Origin: Promicromonosporaceae bacterium
Lineage (GTDB): Bacteria > Actinomycetota > Actinomycetes > Actinomycetales > Cellulomonadaceae
Assembly (NCBI GenBank): GCA_009782865.1
Contig: WRIF01000051.1
Coordinates: 1-8,309 of the forward strand
Direction: 5' to 3'
Length of the DNA: 8,309 nucleotides
The translations under genes and the position numbers were made by a program. Shown here piece by piece: positions 4,527 to 8,309 of the stretch; the first letter of the stretch is position 1; every line of letters starts with the position of its first letter. A model generated the notes under the pieces. That model saw only the letters and a list, made by a program, of their open reading frames with translations. It was not told where the DNA came from and made no database searches.

Positions 4527-5828
4527 TCAACCGGCTGCCGGCAGGATCAGGCGGGCGGTCACCCCGCCGGTCGGGCGGGCCCGTAGCGTGAGGTGCCCGC
4601 CACCCGCCCGGGCAGCCGTCTCGATCAGCGGGAGGCCGAGGCCCAGGCCCTCGTCGCCGTTGGAGTGCCGGTCGCTGAGGCGCGAGGAGTCCCCGCGATG
4701 GAAAGGTTCGCGCAGCACGGCCAGGTCGGTGCCGGTCAGGTCGGCACCGTCGTTGGCGATCTCGACCCACACCTGCGCCGAGGAGCCGCCTAGGCTCACC
4801 TCGACCCTCCCCCCGGGGTGATTGTGACGGACGGCATTGGCTAGCAGGTTGCCAATCGCCAGCTCGGCCAGGCCCGGCGCGCAGGTGGCAAACGCCTGCA
4901 GGGGTACCTCGGCCACGGCGATGCTCACCTCGCGCTCGGCGGCCTCGGCCCCACGCTCGCTGGCCAGTTCGCGGGTCAGGCCGGCGATGTCGACGATGTC
5001 TCCTCCCGGCGCGACGGCGGCGAGTTCGGTTCCTCGGGCGAGGGTGAGGAGGGCGGCAATCAGCCGCTCGGAGCGGGCATTGGCGGCGAGGGCCCCCTCG
5101 ACGGCAGGCGTCAGGTCGGCGGGCACGCGGCCCTGGTGAAGGGGAATCTCCAGCAGTGTCCGAGTGGTGGTCAGGGGGGTGCGCAGCTCGTGCGAGGCCC
5201 CAGAGATGAAACGATCCTGCCGTTCGAAGGCGGCGGCCACCGGGTCCAGGGAGCGGCGCGACAGCCACCAGGCGGCGCAGGCCGTCAGCAGCGCAAAGGC
5301 CCCGAGAATGCCCACCGACCACCAGAGCAGCGAGCGCAGCACCTCCTGGGACACCTCGGTGGTGGTGCGAACCGTGGACTCGTGCACCACCTGGCGGACG
5401 ATGTCCGCCTGCCACCCGGCGACCTCCTCAGGAAGCGCCTCCGGGATGACGGTCGAGACCTGCCCCTCACCGGGGGAGGGTAAGGGATAGCGGCTCACTG
5501 CCTGCCCTGTCGCGTCGACGCAGACCAAGAATGTCTGCCCGTCACCAGCACCCTGAAGCACCTCGGGAGAGGAGCCCTCCGGGCACGGCCAGAGCTGGGC
5601 CATGGCCTCAAGGGGTGGCGCCCCCGGACACTCCTCGCCGAGGAGCGGCTCGACGGCCTCCTCCCAGGCGGTCTCGATGGTGATCTCATCCACTTGCGCC
5701 TCCAAGAGGTGCTGCACGATCAGCCACTGGACACCGAGCAGTGCCGCGCCTCCCACCACGAACACCGCGGCGATGAGCAGGGCGAGGCGCCGCCGGAAGG
5801 GGCGAAGCCGAGCGGTGGTGGCCGTCAC
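4527..5828 (-). CDS. Two-component sensor histidine kinase
   Basis: This is a 433-residue membrane kinase. GTG 5828 overlaps the response-regulator stop (GTGA), and the in-frame extension upstream is antisense-like and ignored. An Arg-rich start leads to helix 1 (about 15-40). An extracytoplasmic sensor domain follows at about 41-165, acidic and containing cysteines 67, 82 and 103. Helix 2 is at about 166-189. The dimerisation box FISGASHELRTPL carries phospho-accepting H213 in the usual HELRTPL context. The ATPase lobe shows the N box (NLLANAVRHN, 327-336), the G1 box (IANDGADL, 357-364), the EPFHRG F-box region near 374-379, and the G2 box DEGLGLGLPL (392-401). No separate HAMP domain is obvious; helix 2 runs almost directly into the dimerisation helix through a linker of about 20 residues. 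The kinase phosphorylates the adjacent regulator in response to an unknown outside signal. All catalytic residues are present, so it should be active. Confidence 0.93.
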   Translation of the reverse strand: MTATTARLRPFRRRLALLIAAVFVVGGAALLGVQWLIVQHLLEAQVDEITIETAWEEAVEPLLGEECPGAPPLEAMAQLWPCPEGSSPEVLQGAGDGQTFLVCVDATGQAVSRYPLPSPGEGQVSTVIPEALPEEVAGWQADIVRQVVHESTVRTTTEVSQEVLRSLLWWSVGILGAFALLTACAAWWLSRRSLDPVAAAFERQDRFISGASHELRTPLTTTRTLLEIPLHQGRVPADLTPAVEGALAANARSERLIAALLTLARGTELAAVAPGGDIVDIAGLTRELASERGAEAAEREVSIAVAEVPLQAFATCAPGLAELAIGNLLANAVRHNHPGGRVEVSLGGSSAQVWVEIANDGADLTGTDLAVLREPFHRGDSSRLSDRHSNGDEGLGLGLPLIETAARAGGGHLTLRARPTGGVTARLILPAAG

Positions 5829-6493
5829 CCGGCCCCCCAGGCGCGGTAGCCGAACCCGGTGGCACTCTGGATCACGTCGGGGCTGCCCAGTTTGCGGCGC
5901 AGGGTGTGCACGGTGGCCTTTACCACCGAGCGGCGGCGCTCGTCGGGGGACCCCCACACCTCGTCGATCAGCTCGTCGGCGCTAACCCACGCGCCGGCCG
6001 CCGCCAACAGCACCTCCAGCAGGCCGTACTCCTTGGGGGTGAGGGTCAACGGAAGGCCATCGCGCTCGACCGTGCGCCGCGCCGTGTCCAGGCGGAGCCC
6101 GGCCAACTCCAACACCGTCTCGGCCCTCCCGCCGCCCGCGCGGCGGGCGAGCGCGCGCAGCCGGGCCAGCAGTTCGATGTAGGCGAACGGCTTGGGAAGG
6201 TAGTCGTCGGCGCCGAGGTCTAGCCCGGCCACCCGGTCATCCAGGGTGTCGGCGGCGGTGAGCATCAAGATGGCCACCGGGTTGCCCGCGGCGCGCAGGG
6301 TGGAGCACACGGCGTCGCCCGAAAGCACCGGCAGGTCACGGTCCAAGATGATGACATCGGCCGCGAAGCCACCCAGCGTCACCAGGGCGGAGGCACCGTC
6401 GTAGGCGGTCTCCACCACATGGCCCTCGCGACGCAGCCCATCGGCCAGGCCATCGGCGAGCGGCTGTTCGTCCTCGACCACCAGGATGCGCAT
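5825..6493 (-). CDS. OmpR/PhoB-family response regulator
   Basis: This 222-residue regulator starts at ATG 6493 (MRILVVEDE). A longer in-frame extension to 6670 runs through the terminator of the neighbouring gene and is rejected. The receiver domain (1-115) has the acidic pair E7/D8, phospho-acceptor D51 in IILDRDLP, switch threonine T79 (LTA) and K101 in LPKPF, so it is complete. The C-terminal winged-helix DNA-binding domain (about 125-222) has LTPKEYGLLEVLL, ELIDEVWG, the recognition helix region RRRSVVKATVHTLRRKLG, and the final wing IQSATGFGYRAWG. It is followed by the kinase gene with a 4-bp overlap, forming a two-gene operon. No Shine-Dalgarno sequence stands before the ATG; a poor -10-like CAAGAT lies 6 nt upstream, so a leaderless mRNA is possible. 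Direct repeats just upstream suggest autoregulation. Target genes and signal cannot be read from the sequence. Confidence 0.94.
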   Translation of the reverse strand: MRILVVEDEQPLADGLADGLRREGHVVETAYDGASALVTLGGFAADVIILDRDLPVLSGDAVCSTLRAAGNPVAILMLTAADTLDDRVAGLDLGADDYLPKPFAYIELLARLRALARRAGGGRAETVLELAGLRLDTARRTVERDGLPLTLTPKEYGLLEVLLAAAGAWVSADELIDEVWGSPDERRRSVVKATVHTLRRKLGSPDVIQSATGFGYRAWGAG

Positions 6494-6514
6494 GCCCCAA
6501 TCTTGGTGCCGTTC

Positions 6515-6544
6515 GGTTCGATTTTGGTTCGCCGGGCGCGAACC
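6515..6544 (-). promoter_or_regulatory. Candidate operator for the response regulator
   Basis: GGTTCG occurs at 6515-6520 and again at 6526-6531, an 11-bp period. This is the spacing used by OmpR/PhoB-family dimers binding tandem half-sites. CGAACC at 6539-6544 is an exact inverse of the second copy, 7 bp away, giving an added dyad. The block begins 22 bp upstream of the regulator's start codon, where an autoregulatory site would be expected. Binding is inferred from spacing and position only. Confidence 0.4.
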
Positions 6545-6573
6545 CTCGCCTAGGCCCGGCCAGCCGGTACCAG

Positions 6574-6617
6574 AAAAGGGTGCGCCGCCCAGGCTGAACC
6601 GCCCGGACGACGCGCCC
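6574..6617 (-). terminator. Intrinsic terminator of the surface-protein gene
   Basis: Twelve bases after the surface-protein stop, the minus strand can fold into a 17-position stem: arm 6617-6601, loop 6600-6595, arm 6594-6578. The stem has one mismatch and three G-U pairs, and TTTT follows at once (6577-6574). This has the full anatomy of a rho-independent terminator. It separates the surface-protein gene from the downstream response regulator, which therefore needs its own promoter. Confidence 0.8.
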
Positions 6618-6629
6618 CTAATCTGCCTA

Positions 6630-8309
6630 CTACGGCTTGGCTCGCTTGAGAGCGCCCTTCTTGAGGGCAACCCCGCCGATGAGCAAGGCTCCCGCCGCTG
6701 CGATGGCCGCCGCGAGCGAGGCGCCGGTCACGGGGAGGGTGGGGCGGCCGCCCTGGCCCCCGCCGCCGCTGCCGTCGTCGCCGCCAGCGTCGTCGTCGCC
6801 ATCGGTGCCGTCACCGTCGCCTACGTCGGAGTCGGTGTCGCTGTCGTCGTCTCCCTCGCCGGAGTCAACGTCGCCGTCACCGTCGCTGTCGCCGGAGTCA
6901 ACGTCGCCGTCACCGTCGCCGTCGCCATCGCCGTTGCCGCCGGGACCAGAGTCGCGCACCCGCAGGATGAGGGGTGCGGCGTCCTCACCAACTGTAGACG
7001 TCGTCACGGCGTAGGTGAAGTCCGGATAGGTATCGAGACCGGAGTCGTTGAGGAGGCGGTAGCTGACCGTCACGGAGCCCCCAGCCGGGACGTTGCCGGA
7101 CCAGACGATGTTGTCTCCCACCTGGTGGGCAACGAGTGAAGGCACCACGGCGGACCCGTCCGCTGCTGTGGCGGTGGTGACGATGGAGTCGGGAACCAAG
7201 GAGGAGATGGCCAGCACCTCGGCGAGGTCGGTTACAGCCTCGATCGACACCTCGGCCAGCACGGGGCTGTCGACCGTGATCGTCCAGGTGTGCTCGGTTT
7301 CTTCCTCGTAGTACAGGTATAGCTCCGTGTAGAACTTTTCCAGGCTGCCGGTCCACAGCGCCTGGCAGACCCAACGGTCGGCCAGGTCGTCGCCGCCTTC
7401 TGCCATCATGGCCATCAGTTCGGCCGAGGTGACCGACAGGTCACCGGCGGGGGAATCGACGGTGCCGTCTGCCACGTTCTGCCAGCGACCGGCGTGGGCG
7501 GCGGTCTGCGGCAGGTTCGGCAGGCCGACATTCTGGTCGGCGGGGATGACGAAGCCGGCGCTCAACCACAGATCGCACAAGCTGATGGCATCCCAGAACA
7601 TGTTCCACGTGTCACTGCCCGGGTTGATGTCCCAGCCGTCCAGGTTCAAGGAGAACAGGTTGGTGTTGAAGGCGAACATCTGCCGCATGTTGGTCACATT
7701 GCTGACATCCCAGGAGGACAGGTCCAGGGACACCAGGGTGTGGTTGCCCTCAAACATCTGCCCCATGTGCCACACGTTTCCGGTGTCCCAACCGGAGACG
7801 TCCAGCGCCTCGAGGGAGGAGGTCCGGAAGAACATGCCGTTCATCATGAACACGTTGCTGGTGTCCCAGCCGGAGACGTCCACGTTTGACAGCGAGTCAG
7901 CGCCAGCGAACATCCAACTCATGTGCTGGGCGCTCGAGGTGTCCCAGCCGGAGACGTCCAGGTGGGACAGCGAGGAGGTGTCGCGGAACATCGAACTCAT
8001 CGTCACCACATTCGAGACGTCCCAGGTGGATAGGTCCAGCGAGGTTAGCGAGCTGGCGCCCGAGAACATCCAGTCCATCCGCTCGACGCTGGACGTGTCC
8101 CACGTCGACAGGTCCAGGGCGGCCAGGGACGAGGTGCCCTCGAACAGCGAGTTCATGAGCCGCACCGCGCTGGTGTCCAGGTACTCCAGCCCCGAGATTT
8201 CGGTGACATCCTCGAGGCCCCGAAAGAGGGCGCTCAGTTGGGTTCCCGCTACCACCGGGCCGATGATCTCGATCCGGGTGATGCCAGTGGGCAGCATGGG
8301 TGCCCAGGG
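6630..8309 (-). CDS. BspA-like (DUF285) LPXTG-anchored surface protein, 5' end outside window
   Basis: The frame runs off the right edge, leaving 559 residues. The ATG at 8297 is internal, because coding sequence with PWAP precedes it without a break. Counting from that Met, residues 51-230 hold seven BspA-like units of 26 residues (pattern LDLSGWDTSNV..M..MF). A family-typical closing segment at about 240-312 has cysteines 243 and 311, RWQNV and SAELMA. A beta-rich domain follows at about 326-447. Next is a 68-residue Asp/Gly/Ser linker (451-518), then the sortase signal LPVTG (521-525), a hydrophobic helix and a basic tail (KKGALKRAKP). Sortase would cut after Thr and link the protein to the cell wall, with the acidic linker as stalk. 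BspA-type repeats in other bacteria serve adhesion to host matrix or other microbes; that role is inferred. The signal peptide must lie upstream, outside the window. A strong terminator follows the stop. Confidence 0.9.
   Translation of the reverse strand, partial: PWAPMLPTGITRIEIIGPVVAGTQLSALFRGLEDVTEISGLEYLDTSAVRLMNSLFEGTSSLAALDLSTWDTSSVERMDWMFSGASSLTSLDLSTWDVSNVVTMSSMFRDTSSLSHLDVSGWDTSSAQHMSWMFAGADSLSNVDVSGWDTSNVFMMNGMFFRTSSLEALDVSGWDTGNVWHMGQMFEGNHTLVSLDLSSWDVSNVTNMRQMFAFNTNLFSLNLDGWDINPGSDTWNMFWDAISLCDLWLSAGFVIPADQNVGLPNLPQTAAHAGRWQNVADGTVDSPAGDLSVTSAELMAMMAEGGDDLADRWVCQALWTGSLEKFYTELYLYYEEETEHTWTITVDSPVLAEVSIEAVTDLAEVLAISSLVPDSIVTTATAADGSAVVPSLVAHQVGDNIVWSGNVPAGGSVTVSYRLLNDSGLDTYPDFTYAVTTSTVGEDAAPLILRVRDSGPGGNGDGDGDGDGDVDSGDSDGDGDVDSGEGDDDSDTDSDVGDGDGTDGDDDAGGDDGSGGGGQGGRPTLPVTGASLAAAIAAAGALLIGGVALKKGALKRAKP
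6856..6921 (-). repeat. 33-bp tandem duplication in the Asp/Gly stalk
   Basis: Two adjacent 33-bp copies, 6856-6888 and 6889-6921, differ at one base only (6887 against 6920). They encode repeated DSG...DGDGDV units of the stalk. The high identity suggests a recent duplication by slipped replication that changes stalk length in steps of 11 residues without breaking the frame. Confidence 0.75.
7608..8147 (-). repeat. 78-bp coding repeat array (BspA-like units)
   Basis: About seven consecutive 78-bp units encode the 26-residue BspA-like repeats. The GTGTCCCA motif recurs at 7783, 7861 and 7939 on the plus strand, exactly 78 bp apart. It is followed each time by a nearly identical 14-base stretch, although the remainder of each unit has diverged. 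The last unit is longer and degenerate (SLNLDGWDINPGSDTWNMF), the usual way such arrays end. Confidence 0.8.

Noticed and set aside
4057..5415. A 452-codon open frame on the minus strand covering the 98-aa gene and most of the kinase gene
   Set aside because: Its upstream three quarters is an out-of-frame shadow of the histidine kinase, Arg/Gly/Pro-rich without domains. Only the last 98 codons, after a strong ribosome binding site, are real.
5602..6223. Plus-strand frames opposite the kinase and regulator genes
   Set aside because: Antisense shadows of two clearly coding genes, without motifs or ribosome binding sites.
6556..6567. CCGGC-CA-GCCGG palindrome between terminator and regulator promoter
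   Set aside because: Short GC palindromes are frequent in this base composition, and no T-run or binding-site context supports a role.
6486..7139. Plus-strand frame rich in Val-Ala repeats resembling membrane or cell-wall sequence
   Set aside because: It is the antisense of the Asp/Gly-coding stalk (GAC/GGC read backwards gives GTC/GCC). It also runs through the terminator, so it is a compositional artefact.
7494..7889. Plus-strand frame with repeated HV and GVPAGDVQ units
   Set aside because: Its periodicity mirrors the 78-bp repeats of the surface-protein gene on the opposite strand; no independent evidence for a gene.

Overview
The window is high-GC DNA with GTG starts, stop/start overlaps, a leaderless-type promoter, Ppx/GppA and SNF2 relics and a sortase-anchored surface protein. 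Together these suggest a Gram-positive actinobacterium. A host-associated member of the Propionibacteriaceae or Actinomyces type is my guess, because BspA-like (DUF285) LPXTG proteins are common there. No rRNA, tRNA, CRISPR array, intact insertion sequence or phage gene was seen. The genes at both edges are cut by the window.

Layout. (1) 1-1244, plus strand: the C-terminal membrane half of the ferrous iron transporter FeoB, overlapping by 4 bp a 74-aa FeoC-like protein with a four-cysteine cluster. (2) 1255-2028, plus: an intact short-chain dehydrogenase, probably with its own leaderless promoter whose -10 contains the feoC-like stop codon. (3) 2029-3268: a gene graveyard. It holds a frameshifted minus-strand gene end, a broken exopolyphosphatase (ppx) gene interrupted by an insert carrying a REP-like palindrome, and, joined to it, a stop-ridden remnant of the C-terminal helicase lobe of an SNF2-family protein. 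(4) 3023-4353, minus: a 98-aa cytosolic protein of unknown function, then two small membrane proteins that overlap by 8 bp. The last of these reads through into the antisense of the SNF2 relic. (5) 4527-6493, minus: an OmpR-family response regulator and its membrane histidine kinase, overlapping by 4 bp, with candidate operator repeats just upstream. (6) 6574-8309, minus: a strong intrinsic terminator and a C-terminal piece (559 aa) of a BspA-like LPXTG cell-wall protein.

How they fit together. The iron genes form one operon. The two-component system is a self-contained operon, insulated from the surface-protein gene by the terminator, and it may regulate itself. Its target genes cannot be told from the sequence. 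The small minus-strand genes downstream of the kinase may be linked to it, but a gap, a dyad and a good ribosome binding site suggest separate expression. I see no clear new biological system. The parts most worth a second look are the small membrane gene set and the composite decayed region beside it.
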